Notes: generated from the sequence alone by a model not told the origin. 33,404 bases of DNA from Clostridia bacterium (GCA_017470945.1 JAFUXH010000009.1:1-33404), one strand, 5' to 3'. Shown: positions 15,194 to 23,733, counted from the stretch's first letter. Translations and numbers: made by a program.

Positions 15194-15771
15194 GGCGCTT
15201 CACCCGCTTTCTTGCCCGCCTTGCGGTTTTTCATCATGGAGGCAATGATACCCGCCGCCCCGGCCAGGATGACCAGCACCGCCGCCGGGATCTTCACCGG
15301 CAGCACGCCCGAAAAGGCGTTCAGCACGAAGATGATCAGATACAGGGCCAAGGTGAAGGCGTCCACCACCGATTTTTTCCACAGCCGCAGCACGGCCTGC
15401 ACGATCAGCACGCACACGCACACCCGGATGCCGGCAAAGGCGTGCTGGATCACCTCCAGCTGGGCGAAATTGGTCAGGAACGCGGCGATGATCAGGATGA
15501 TGACGATGGGCCCGGACAAAAAGCCAACCGTGGCGGCCAAAGCCCCCTTCGCGCCGTCCCGCTTTTCCCCGATGAAGGTGGATACGTTCAGCGCGATGAT
15601 GCCGGGCGTGCACTGACCGATGGAAAAGTAATCCCGCAGATCGTCCATGGTGGTCCAGTGCCGCTTATCCACCAATTCCCGCTCCAGGATGGGCAGCATG
15701 GCGTAGCCGCCCCCGAAGGTGACGCAGCCGATTTTGGCAAACGTCCAATATAAATCCAGCAATGTGTTCAT
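15190..15771 (-). CDS. Short-chain CHR (chromate-type) transporter subunit, first of pair 2
   Basis: Predicted 193-residue CHR half-transporter, with GCVTFGGGYAMLPIL, a charged loop (ERELVDKRHWTT), QCTPGIIALN and a Lys-rich tail. ATG 15771 is preferred because AAGGAG lies 10 nt before it; TTG two codons upstream has only a 4-nt spacing. It is the first gene after a promoter at 15816-15844. The second half, an FGGY kinase and a glycerol-1-phosphate dehydrogenase follow with overlaps or short gaps, so all four are probably one transcript. Confidence 0.87.
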   Translation of the reverse strand: MNTLLDLYWTFAKIGCVTFGGGYAMLPILERELVDKRHWTTMDDLRDYFSIGQCTPGIIALNVSTFIGEKRDGAKGALAATVGFLSGPIVIILIIAAFLTNFAQLEVIQHAFAGIRVCVCVLIVQAVLRLWKKSVVDAFTLALYLIIFVLNAFSGVLPVKIPAAVLVILAGAAGIIASMMKNRKAGKKAGEAP

Positions 15772-15815
15772 GGTCAAGAAACTCCTTTTGTACCAATTCC
15801 ATGTGTTTCATATAT

Positions 15816-15844
15816 ATTATACAATAAAGTGCGCCGCTTGTCTC
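15816..15844 (-). promoter_or_regulatory. Promoter of the CHR-kinase-dehydrogenase operon
   Basis: On the minus strand, GAGACA (15844-15839), a 17-bp spacer and TATAAT (15821-15816) lie 44 nt before the CHR start. A small TCCCT-A-AGGGA palindrome (15847-15857) sits just upstream of the -35 box and could be an operator half. Confidence 0.65.
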
Positions 15845-15883
15845 TATCCCTAAGGGAATAATTTTTCGTTCCGGCGCTTTGAC

Positions 15884-15906
15884 GGGGCGACGCCCCAAAA
15901 AGGGGC
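15884..15906. repeat. Overlapping alternative GC hairpins between divergent operons
   Basis: GGGGC (15884-15888), GCCCC (15892-15896) and GGGGC (15902-15906) are arranged so that the middle arm can pair with either outer arm. The element lies between the promoters of the CHR operon and the liv operon, outside both transcripts. It may be a binding site rather than an RNA structure. Confidence 0.45.
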
Positions 15907-15954
15907 ATAAAAAGGGCAAAATTGTATATGTTTTGCATTTCTTCCACTAAAAAC

Positions 15955-15983
15955 TTGCAAAAAAACCCGGAAAAAGGTATCAT
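15955..15983 (+). promoter_or_regulatory. Promoter of the livJHMGF operon
   Basis: TTGCAA (15955-15960), a 17-bp spacer and TATCAT (15978-15983) lie 47 nt before the livJ start. Confidence 0.75.
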
Positions 15984-16030
15984 GATTCCATTCCAACGTT
16001 TACTTGCGACGAGAAATGGAGATGAATTCA

Positions 16031-17215
16031 ATGAAAAAAATGTTGGCATTGGTCCTGGTTCTGATGTTGGCGCTGCCCGTGGCCGCGCTGGCGGACGATA
16101 AGCCCGTCATCAAGATCGGCGTGTTCGAACCCTCCTCCGGCGATAACGGCGCCGGCGGCAAGCAGGAAGTGCTGGGCGTGGAATACGCCAATTACCTGAA
16201 GCCCACCGTCACCATCGGCGGCACCGAATACCAGGTGCAGCTGGTGAACGTGGATAACCAGTCCGATTCCTCCAAGGCCGTCACCGCCGCCCAGGAATTG
16301 GTCAGCGCGGGCGTGGCCCTGGTGCTGGGCTCCTACGGCTCCGGCGCTTCCATGGCCGGCGGCGACGTGTTCCAGGCGGCTGAATTGCCCGCGATCGGCC
16401 TGAGCTGCACCAACCCCAGCGTGACCACCCTGTGCGATTACTACTGGCGCATCTGCTTCACCGATCCCTTCCAGGGCCGCACCATGGCCAACTTCGCCAA
16501 CAGCCAGGGCGCCAAGAAGGCCTATGTGCTCACCATGCTGGGCGAGGATTACGGCAACGGCCTGGGCCATTACTTCACCGAAGCCTTCGAAGCGCTGGGC
16601 GGCGAAGTGATTGCCGAAACCTTCCCGGAAGGCACCAGTGATTTCACCGCTTACCTCAATAACGCCGTCAACGCCGGGGCCGAAGCCGTGTTCGCCCCCT
16701 GCGCCACCACCTACGCTTCCCTGATCATCGATCAGGCCGCTTCCCTGAACGTGACCTTCCCCCTGATGGCCGGCGATACCTGGGAATCCTCCGTGATCCT
16801 GGACGCCGCCAAGGGCAAGAACGTGGAAGTGTATGTATCCACCTTCTTTGATGAAAACGACGCCGACGCCGGCGCCGCCGCCAAGGAATTCGTGACCGGC
16901 TTCAAGGCCTGGCTGAACGATAACGCCGATAAGAAGAACAACAACGGCGGCAACGACATCGTGGCGGCCGTATCCGCCCTGGGCTTCGATGGCTACAACG
17001 TGGCCCTGGCCGCCCTGGAAGCCGCCGGCACCACCGAATCCGCCGCCCTGGTGGACGCGCTGAACGCCCTGACCTACGACAACGCCGTGACCGGCGTCAT
17101 CGTGTTCGACGAGATCGGCGACGCGAAGAAGGACGTGGCCTACATTAAGCAGGCCAACACCGAGACCGGCGCCTCCTTCGACTTTGTGAAGATCCAGACC
17201 ATCGCCGAGCTGTGA
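16031..17215 (+). CDS. livJ: Branched-chain amino-acid-type ABC transporter, substrate-binding protein
   Basis: Predicted 394-residue exported type I periplasmic-binding-fold protein of the LivJ family. The signal peptide has MKK, a Leu/Val core and a likely signal-peptidase I site after ALA (about residue 22). The mature part begins PVIKIGVFEPSSGDNGAGG, typical of the family, and contains LVLGSYGSG and AIGLSCTNP. ATG 16031 is chosen because GGAG lies 9 nt upstream. The signal peptide has no lipobox Cys, although Gram-positive binding proteins are usually lipid-anchored. It heads livJHMGF and is separated from livH by a strong hairpin, which commonly gives more binding protein than permease. 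The ligand could be Leu/Ile/Val or another amide. Confidence 0.92.
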   Translation: MKKMLALVLVLMLALPVAALADDKPVIKIGVFEPSSGDNGAGGKQEVLGVEYANYLKPTVTIGGTEYQVQLVNVDNQSDSSKAVTAAQELVSAGVALVLGSYGSGASMAGGDVFQAAELPAIGLSCTNPSVTTLCDYYWRICFTDPFQGRTMANFANSQGAKKAYVLTMLGEDYGNGLGHYFTEAFEALGGEVIAETFPEGTSDFTAYLNNAVNAGAEAVFAPCATTYASLIIDQAASLNVTFPLMAGDTWESSVILDAAKGKNVEVYVSTFFDENDADAGAAAKEFVTGFKAWLNDNADKKNNNGGNDIVAAVSALGFDGYNVALAALEAAGTTESAALVDALNALTYDNAVTGVIVFDEIGDAKKDVAYIKQANTETGASFDFVKIQTIAEL

Positions 17216-17244
17216 TGCTCTGATCGGACCTGAATAAAACATGT

Positions 17245-17282
17245 GGGAAGCGAACCTGCGTCTTTTCGTGGGTTCGCTTCCC
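17245..17282 (+). terminator. Intercistronic hairpin between livJ and livH (attenuating)
   Basis: A perfect 12-bp stem (17245-17256 with 17271-17282) has a 14-nt loop and only a weak T-rich follow-up (GGTTTATC). It is expected to protect the livJ message and/or partly stop transcription before the permease genes. Confidence 0.65.
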
Positions 17283-17318
17283 GGTTTATCAGTTTGAAAC
17301 GGAAAGGCGGATCCCGGC

Positions 17319-18197
17319 ATGTTTGATAAGATCTTGCCCTATCTGCTGGCGGGCATTTCCGTGGGCGGTCAGTACGCGCTGATCGCCGTGGGCTATACCA
17401 TGGTCTACGGCATTTTGCGCCTGATCAATTTCGCCCACGGCGATATTTTCACCGCGGCGGGCTTTTTTATGGTGTATCTGACGGCGTCGCTGCCCATGAG
17501 CGTCTCCATCCCCCTGGTGGTGGCGCTCACGGTGGCGCTGGGCTTCGTGCTGGAAAGGGTGGCCTATAAGCCCCTGCGCACCGCGCCCCGCATGTCTGTC
17601 ATGATTTCCGCCATCGGCGCGTCCTACCTGATGCAAAACCTGATGTGGTACGTCACCGGCGGCCTGGCGAAGCAATACCCCGTGCTGCCCTGGCTCAGCG
17701 ACAGCGTGCAGATCGGGTCGGCCTCCACCAAGGTGGTTTCCATCGTGACCCCCATCCTGACGCTGATCCTGGTGATCGCCCTGGTGATGCTGATCCGGCA
17801 CACCAAGATCGGCATGGCCATGCGGGCGGTTTCGGTGGATTTTGAAACGTCCCAGCTCATGGGCATCCGCATCAATTCCGTCATTTCCATGACGTTCGTC
17901 ATCGGCTCCGCCCTGGCGGCGGTGGGCTCCATGCTGTTTTTCACCAGCTATTCCACCGTCACCCCCACCGTGGGCGCCATGCCGGGGCTGAAAGCCTTCG
18001 TGGCGGCGGTGTTCGGCGGCATCGGCTCCATCCCCGGGGCGGTGATCGGCGCGTTCATTATCGGCATTGCCGAAAACCTGATCAAAGCGGCGGGCTATAC
18101 CGCGTTTTCCGACGCGTTTACCTTCGTGCTGCTGATCGTGGTGCTGCTGTTCAAGCCCACAGGCCTGTTCGGCGAAGCCGCGGCGGAGAAAGTGTGA
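17319..18197 (+). CDS. livH: Branched-chain amino-acid-type ABC transporter permease LivH
   Basis: Predicted 292-residue inner-membrane permease with about eight hydrophobic segments. The N-terminal GGQYALIAVGYTMVYGILRLINFAHGD is the family hallmark. A cytoplasmic loop near residues 165-190 (KIGMAMRAVSVDFETSQLMGI) is the ABC-ATPase contact, or EAA-type, region. A GG-rich site lies upstream of ATG 17319. It pairs with LivM to form the channel and is followed by livM after 10 nt. Confidence 0.94.
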   Translation: MFDKILPYLLAGISVGGQYALIAVGYTMVYGILRLINFAHGDIFTAAGFFMVYLTASLPMSVSIPLVVALTVALGFVLERVAYKPLRTAPRMSVMISAIGASYLMQNLMWYVTGGLAKQYPVLPWLSDSVQIGSASTKVVSIVTPILTLILVIALVMLIRHTKIGMAMRAVSVDFETSQLMGIRINSVISMTFVIGSALAAVGSMLFFTSYSTVTPTVGAMPGLKAFVAAVFGGIGSIPGAVIGAFIIGIAENLIKAAGYTAFSDAFTFVLLIVVLLFKPTGLFGEAAAEKV

Positions 18198-18207
18198 GGT
18201 GCGGACG

Positions 18208-19290
18208 ATGAAAAAAATGTCGAAGCTGCGGCTGCTGATCATCCTGTTGGCGGTGGCGCTGATCTATGTGGGCGCCTGGTACGCCGAAAAAAGCATGGGC
18301 ACCAATTCCATGCTGGTCACCGTGCTGAAAAAAGGCGCGGTGTACGCCCTGATCGCCGTATCGATGAACCTGCTCAACGGCTTTACGGGCCTGTTCTCCC
18401 TGGGGCAGGCGGGGTTCATGCTGGTAGGCGCGTATGTATACGCCGTATTCACCATTCCCCTGAAGCGCCACGCGGCGGTGTATCAGTATTACAACGGCGG
18501 TATCATCCAATTTGAGCTGCCGCTATTGGTGGCCCTGGTGCTGGCCGGGGTGGTGGCGGCGGTATTGGCGGCCCTGGTGGGGCTGCCGGTGCTGCGGCTC
18601 AAAAGCGATTACCTGGCCATCGCCACCCTGGGCTTTGCCGAAATCATCCGCGCCGTGGTGCAGTGGGACAGCTTGGGCCCCGTCACCAACGGCTCCAACC
18701 TGCTGAAAACCTACCCCACCTTCAGCAGCACCAAGATCCTGGGCACCACGGTGCTGTTTCCCTTCATCGTATCGGGGGTGTGCATCGGGCTGATCCTGCT
18801 GATCATCAATTCTACCTACGGCCGGGCCTTCAAGGCCATCCGGGATGACGAGGTGGCGGCGGAGGCCATGGGCATCAACCTGTTCCACCACAAAGAAATG
18901 GCCTTTGTGATCAGCTGCTTCTTTGCCGGCGTCGGCGGGGCGTTGCTGGCCATGTTCCAAGGCACGGTGCAGGCCAATTCCTTCAAATCGGCCATGACCT
19001 ATGATATCCTGCTGATGGTGGTCATCGGCGGCATGGGGTCGATCAGCGGCAGCGTGATCGCTTCCTTCCTCTATATCGCGTGCAGCGAATGGTGGCTGCG
19101 GTTCCTGGACAACGAAATGATGATCGGCACGTTCCAGGTGCCGCTGCTGCGTTCCGGGTTCCGGATGGTAGTTTTCTCCGTGGTAATCATGGTGGTGGTG
19201 CTGTTCTTCCGCCGGGGCATCATGGGGGATCGGGAACTGTGGGATCTGCGCCTTCCCAGGCGTAAGGCCGGAAAGGGGGCGGGCCGATGA
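18208..19290 (+). CDS. livM: Branched-chain amino-acid-type ABC transporter permease LivM
   Basis: Predicted 360-residue membrane permease. After a basic N-terminus it has LLNGFTGLFSLGQAGFMLVGAY, the LivM hallmark. A long hydrophobic stretch follows, then VLRLKSDYLAIATLGFAEI, and the ATPase-contact loop GRAFKAIRDDEVAAEAMGIN. The start ATG 18208 fits GAGGT 8 nt upstream; GTG 18199 is an alternative. The stop overlaps the livG start (ATGA), giving coupled synthesis. The extra polar insert around KRHAAVYQYYNGG, between early membrane segments, is probably an external loop. Confidence 0.93.
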   Translation: MKKMSKLRLLIILLAVALIYVGAWYAEKSMGTNSMLVTVLKKGAVYALIAVSMNLLNGFTGLFSLGQAGFMLVGAYVYAVFTIPLKRHAAVYQYYNGGIIQFELPLLVALVLAGVVAAVLAALVGLPVLRLKSDYLAIATLGFAEIIRAVVQWDSLGPVTNGSNLLKTYPTFSSTKILGTTVLFPFIVSGVCIGLILLIINSTYGRAFKAIRDDEVAAEAMGINLFHHKEMAFVISCFFAGVGGALLAMFQGTVQANSFKSAMTYDILLMVVIGGMGSISGSVIASFLYIACSEWWLRFLDNEMMIGTFQVPLLRSGFRMVVFSVVIMVVVLFFRRGIMGDRELWDLRLPRRKAGKGAGR

Positions 19291-20129
19291 GTAAGAACGT
19301 GCTGCGGTTGGAAAACATCACCATGCAGTTTGGCGGCGTGGTGGCCATTCACGATCTATCGATGGAAATCAACGAGGGCGAAATCGTCGCCCTGATCGGC
19401 CCCAACGGCGCGGGCAAAACCACGGCGTTCAACTGCATCACCGGCGTGTACGAGCCCACCAACGGCGCGGTGTATTTCAACGACAAGCTGATCGCCGCCA
19501 ACCACCCCCGGGGCAAAATGAAGCGGATGTACGCCGGCACCGACCCGGAAAAATTCGCCCATATGCGCGTGCAATTAACGCCGGACCAAATCACAAAGCT
19601 GGGCATCGCCCGCACGTTCCAGAATATCCGCCTGTTCAAAAGCCAAACGGCCTTTGAAAACGTGCTGATCGCCACCCATCTGCGCCGCACCAGCAACATT
19701 TTTTCCGCCACGTTCCGCCTGAACCACAAAGAAGAAAAGCGCAACCGGGAGCGGGCCATGGAATTGCTGGACATCGTGGGCCTGAAGGATATGGCCCAGG
19801 AAAAGGCCACGTCGCTGCCCTACGGCATGCAGCGGCGGCTGGAGATCGCCCGCGCCCTGGCCACCCAGCCCACCCTGCTTTTGCTGGATGAGCCCGCCGC
19901 CGGCATGAACCCCCAGGAAACGCTGGAATTGGGCGAATTCATCCGGAAAATCAAAAACGATTTCCATCTGACCGTGTTCGTCATCGAGCACCACATGGAT
20001 CTGGTCATGGGCATTTCCGATCGGATCTACGTGATCGAATTCGGCAAACAGATCGCCCATGGCACACCCCACGAGATTCAAAATAACCAGGCGGTCATTG
20101 ACGCCTATCTGGGAGGGAATGACGAATGA
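19287..20129 (+). CDS. livG: Branched-chain amino-acid-type ABC transporter ATP-binding protein LivG
   Basis: Predicted 280-residue ATPase. Walker A GPNGAGKTT is at 38-46. The ABC signature appears as SLPYGMQRRLEIARAL, the LivG form with Tyr-Gly in place of SGG. Walker B LLLLDEPAAGMN and the His switch (VIEHHMD) are present. It is about 25 residues longer than a typical LivG because of an insert between Walker A and the Q-loop (HPRGKMKRMYAGTDPEKFAH). ATGA overlaps couple it to livM before and livF after. It supplies energy together with LivF. Confidence 0.94.
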   Translation: MSKNVLRLENITMQFGGVVAIHDLSMEINEGEIVALIGPNGAGKTTAFNCITGVYEPTNGAVYFNDKLIAANHPRGKMKRMYAGTDPEKFAHMRVQLTPDQITKLGIARTFQNIRLFKSQTAFENVLIATHLRRTSNIFSATFRLNHKEEKRNRERAMELLDIVGLKDMAQEKATSLPYGMQRRLEIARALATQPTLLLLDEPAAGMNPQETLELGEFIRKIKNDFHLTVFVIEHHMDLVMGISDRIYVIEFGKQIAHGTPHEIQNNQAVIDAYLGGNDE

Positions 20130-20845
20130 GCCTGCTGTATATCAAGGATCTGAAGGTGAGCTACGGCGGCATCGAGGCCATCAAGGGCATCAGCCTGACC
20201 GTGGAAAAGGGCGAGATCGTGACCCTGATCGGCGCCAACGGCGCGGGCAAATCCACCACGCTGCGGGCCATTTCCGGCCTGGTGCCCATCAAGGAGGGCA
20301 CCATCACCTACGACGGGCAGGTGATCAGCGGCCAGAGCCCGCAGAAAATCGTATCCGAGGGCATCGGCATGGTGCCGGAGGGCCGCCGGGTGTTCCCCAA
20401 CCTGACGGTGCTGGAAAACCTGAAAATCGGCGCGTACCTGCGCAAGGATGATTTGACCCCCGATATCGAGCACGTGTATCAGCTGTTCCCCCGGCTGCGG
20501 GAAAGATCCTGGCAGCCGGCGGGCACCCTGTCCGGCGGCGAGCAGCAGATGCTGGCGGTGGGCCGGGCCATGATGATGCGGCCCAAGCTGCTGATGATGG
20601 ACGAGCCCTCCCTGGGCCTGGCGCCCCTGGTGATCCGGGATATTTTCAGGATCATCGAAAAGCTGCATGAGGAAGGCATCACCATCCTGCTGGTGGAGCA
20701 AAACGCCAACGCCGCCCTGCGCATCGCCGATTCCGCCTACGTGCTGGAAACCGGCAGCATCGGCATGCACGGCACCGGCCGGGAACTGCTGGATAACCCC
20801 CAGGTGAAGGAAGCGTACCTGGGCAAAAGCAAAAACGCGACGTGA
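20126..20845 (+). CDS. livF: Branched-chain amino-acid-type ABC transporter ATP-binding protein LivF
   Basis: Predicted 239-residue ATPase and LivG partner. Walker A GANGAGKST is at 36-44. The family-typical GIGMVPEGRRVFPNLTVLENL follows, then the signature LSGGEQQMLAVGRAMM, and Walker B LLMMDEPSLGLAP with LVEQNANAAL. The length is normal. It is the last gene of the operon, starts within the livG stop, and is followed by a strong bidirectional terminator. Confidence 0.95.
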   Translation: MSLLYIKDLKVSYGGIEAIKGISLTVEKGEIVTLIGANGAGKSTTLRAISGLVPIKEGTITYDGQVISGQSPQKIVSEGIGMVPEGRRVFPNLTVLENLKIGAYLRKDDLTPDIEHVYQLFPRLRERSWQPAGTLSGGEQQMLAVGRAMMMRPKLLMMDEPSLGLAPLVIRDIFRIIEKLHEEGITILLVEQNANAALRIADSAYVLETGSIGMHGTGRELLDNPQVKEAYLGKSKNAT

Positions 20846-20880
20846 CGGTCGAAATAACCATAGAAAAATCTTGCAAACAA

Positions 20881-20925
20881 AATCGCACGGATGCACCGAA
20901 AAACGCACCCGTGCGATTGATTTTT
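20881..20925. terminator. Bidirectional terminator between livF and the GH28-like gene
   Basis: AATCGCACGG (20881-20890) and CCGTGCGATT (20909-20918) form a perfect 10-bp stem. TGATTTTT follows on +, and TTTTG/TTTTT-rich sequence follows on -. It serves the converging livF and beta-helix genes. Confidence 0.8.
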
Positions 20926-20943
20926 ACTGATACTCGTTACTCC

Positions 20944-23733
20944 TCATTCCTCATGCCGGGCAATCAGGGGCCGGACATCGGGCCGCTCCAGGCGAAGAAC
21001 GCAGTCGTTGATCTGCACATCCTGGGCATAGCGGATACAGAAGGCCGCGCCGGAGGAGAGACCATGTTGATCATATTCCGGATACACTGTGCCGATATCG
21101 TGCGGCGCGGGCGGGACGTCGGCATACCCGCCGGGCAGGGTGAAATCGCTTTCGGCAATGACGACCCGCCGGATGGGATTGACCTGGGGATCACCGATGA
21201 TCAGGCTTTCATAGATGGTTTTGCACCGGCTGAAGGCGTAGGGCTTTTGATAAGACACACGCCGAATGGTTATATCCTCCATTTCGCTTTGGCGCTGGGG
21301 GAATCCCGTGGCGCGCCGGTTCCGGCGGCCGATGGTCAGGTACAGCGGCCCACCGCAATCGGTCATATCAATCTGTTCCAGCCGCACGTTCCGAATGCTG
21401 GCCCCATCCACCGTTTCCAGCGCGATGCCGCAGCGATTCACATTTTTCACGATGCAGCGGCGGATCAGGATATTTTCGGCACAGGCGTAGGAATCGGTGC
21501 CGATTTTGATGCCGCTGGCCAGAGATTGAATCACCAATTCATCGGCGAAAAGATTCCTGCAGCCCATCCGGTCGGCAGTTTTCAGGCAAAAGCCGTCATC
21601 CCCCGCCATGATGCGGCAGCGGCGCACCGTGATATCGGTGCAATCTACCGGATCGATGCCGTCCCGGTTGGGGGTGTTCATGCAGTCCAGATCCAAATGC
21701 TCCATCACGATCATCCGGCTGGAGAGGGGCACCACCGTCCAGAACGCTGCGTTGCACAATCGCAGGTCCCGCGCCTGGATATCCTGGCTGTAGGCAATAT
21801 ACAGGTGATCGGGCCGGGCGGCGAAGGGCCGGTTGTCGCTGGCAGGATCATTCAATTTGAAGCGGCAGCGGCCATTAGCGTTCAGGAGCCCCCCGCCGGT
21901 GACGCGCACATTCCGCACATGCTCCCCATAGATCAGCGCGCGGCCCAGCTGCCGGACAGCGCACAGGTTCTCCCCCGGCGACAGGAGGGGATAGGCTTCA
22001 AAATCAGGAGCGGCTAACAATTCGGCTGTTTCATCCACCCACAGGGTCACATCGTCGGTCAGCCGGAGCATGCGGCTGAGGAAGATCCCCTCCCGCAGCA
22101 GCACCGTGCCGCCGGTGTACGCTGCCGCGTTCAGCGCCTTTTGAATGGCCTGCGTATCCAATGCAATACCGTCGCCCGCCGCCCCAAAAGCCCGCGGATC
22201 GAACAGGGGGCCCGGGGGAAGCAGGCTGAAACGCTGCCTGTCCCAGACACGCAAGGTGTGTAAATCGAGATCCCCGGCGAAAACCAGCTGGGCCGCGTCA
22301 CAGCCCTCCCCCGCCAGAGCAAAATCCCGCGCCCGGCAGGCCCCGTCCACCACCACACTGAAGGTACGCGCGGCAAAATCCAGCGTCAGGGCGAGGTGGT
22401 ACCAGTTTCCGGCAGGGTAATACTGCCAGGGGGCCAGTCCCTCCACGATGCGCCGCCACTGGCCGCCATCGGAAATATACAGGTTGTTGCAATACATCGC
22501 TACCTTCAGCAGGGTGCGGCCTCGCCTGTCCCGCACCTCCGGCAGCAGCGTCGGCGCCGCGCCGTTGGGCCGGACCGTGATTTCGATACGGGCCTCGCCT
22601 TCGATGGCCGGGAAGGGATACGCTGCCATGCCATCTATGTGCAGGCAGGACTCCAATGCTCGATGGGAAAAAGGCGCAACGGTACCGACGGCGCGCAGCG
22701 CGGTGGGCAGGGCGTCAAAGGCTGCGTCCACACAGGGCACGTCGGTCTGATCCTGCCAATCCAGGCGGTCCAGCAACGCTTCGCTGTCATTACCGACACG
22801 AATGATAAGCTCCTCCACCGTGGCGCAGCGGCTGGGCACCTCCGCCGCAGGCCGGCAATTGATCCAGATTTCGCAGTGCTGCCGCCGGGGAAAGCGCTTG
22901 AAGGCCACCACAAATTCGCCGTCCAGCGGATCCCCCAGGGGCGTACCGTTCGCCAGGGTGGCGCGCTTGTTGGACAGCAGGATCGATACGTCGTCGAGCG
23001 TTACGCTTACGCTGCCCGATACGACGGTCAGGGCCGCTTCCGCTTGATCCTGGCCGGTGGTTTCCGCATGACAACGCAGGCAGCCGCCGTCTGCAATGCG
23101 CACGTGCTTTCGCCGGGGCTGATCGGCCCAAGGCCGCACGGTCACCGCGCCGTCGCAGGCATAACCCGCCGGGGCACTGCCTGTGGGTAAGGCGTTGAAG
23201 CAGTCATGCACATACCAGGCGCAGGGGATGGAAACGTGCCTTTCCGTCACCGGGAACGCGGGAAACGCGGGCACATCCGCCGGCGCATCGGCATCCGCTG
23301 CCCGGGCAATCACAAAGAAATGCCGCCCCGGTCCGGAAAAACCGGGAATATGTACCTGGGCCCCCGCGTCATATCGGCGCAGGAACAGGCGGTAAACCGT
23401 TTCCGTGCTGGTAACGACAGTCCAATCGGTTTGGGAAAAACCGGTCAGGAACGACGCGTCTGCCTGTCCGTCCAGCGCTACGTAGATTTCCGCCGTGCGC
23501 TCCACAAAAAAATCCACTTCCTGCTTGTCATCAAAACCACAGGACGCGGAATCGTAGGTGACGATATAATCGCAGCCCAGCAAAGCGTCCGGCATATCCG
23601 TGATACGGATATCGGCGTTGGAATAAACGGCCTTGCCCGGAGCCAGGTCCGCCTGCATAAAATACCAGCCACTGGTATCCCAGGGGGCAACGAAACGGCT
23701 GATCACCGGCCTTTGGGGCAGCATGTCCAGCAT
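20944..23733 (-). CDS. Large GH28 (polygalacturonase)-like beta-helix protein with LamG-like domain
   Basis: Predicted 929-residue protein in three parts. Residues 1-~365 form a beta-rich region without a clear family. Residues ~370-505 resemble a LamG/concanavalin-type jelly roll (GEARIEITVRPN, GNWYHLALTLDFA). Residues 510-929 form a right-handed beta-helix of GH28 type. It begins FDPRAFGAAGDG, the usual entry of these helices, and has NRDGID (D694 region) and GDD (711-713), matching the GH28 catalytic Asp set. The place of the family's GHG motif reads SLASGIKIGT instead, so the usual His is missing. No signal peptide is seen, so action on imported oligosaccharides inside the cell is likely. 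ATG 23733 has GGAGG at 9 nt; ATG 23739 is too close to it. Confidence 0.8.
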   Translation of the reverse strand: MLDMLPQRPVISRFVAPWDTSGWYFMQADLAPGKAVYSNADIRITDMPDALLGCDYIVTYDSASCGFDDKQEVDFFVERTAEIYVALDGQADASFLTGFSQTDWTVVTSTETVYRLFLRRYDAGAQVHIPGFSGPGRHFFVIARAADADAPADVPAFPAFPVTERHVSIPCAWYVHDCFNALPTGSAPAGYACDGAVTVRPWADQPRRKHVRIADGGCLRCHAETTGQDQAEAALTVVSGSVSVTLDDVSILLSNKRATLANGTPLGDPLDGEFVVAFKRFPRRQHCEIWINCRPAAEVPSRCATVEELIIRVGNDSEALLDRLDWQDQTDVPCVDAAFDALPTALRAVGTVAPFSHRALESCLHIDGMAAYPFPAIEGEARIEITVRPNGAAPTLLPEVRDRRGRTLLKVAMYCNNLYISDGGQWRRIVEGLAPWQYYPAGNWYHLALTLDFAARTFSVVVDGACRARDFALAGEGCDAAQLVFAGDLDLHTLRVWDRQRFSLLPPGPLFDPRAFGAAGDGIALDTQAIQKALNAAAYTGGTVLLREGIFLSRMLRLTDDVTLWVDETAELLAAPDFEAYPLLSPGENLCAVRQLGRALIYGEHVRNVRVTGGGLLNANGRCRFKLNDPASDNRPFAARPDHLYIAYSQDIQARDLRLCNAAFWTVVPLSSRMIVMEHLDLDCMNTPNRDGIDPVDCTDITVRRCRIMAGDDGFCLKTADRMGCRNLFADELVIQSLASGIKIGTDSYACAENILIRRCIVKNVNRCGIALETVDGASIRNVRLEQIDMTDCGGPLYLTIGRRNRRATGFPQRQSEMEDITIRRVSYQKPYAFSRCKTIYESLIIGDPQVNPIRRVVIAESDFTLPGGYADVPPAPHDIGTVYPEYDQHGLSSGAAFCIRYAQDVQINDCVLRLERPDVRPLIARHEE

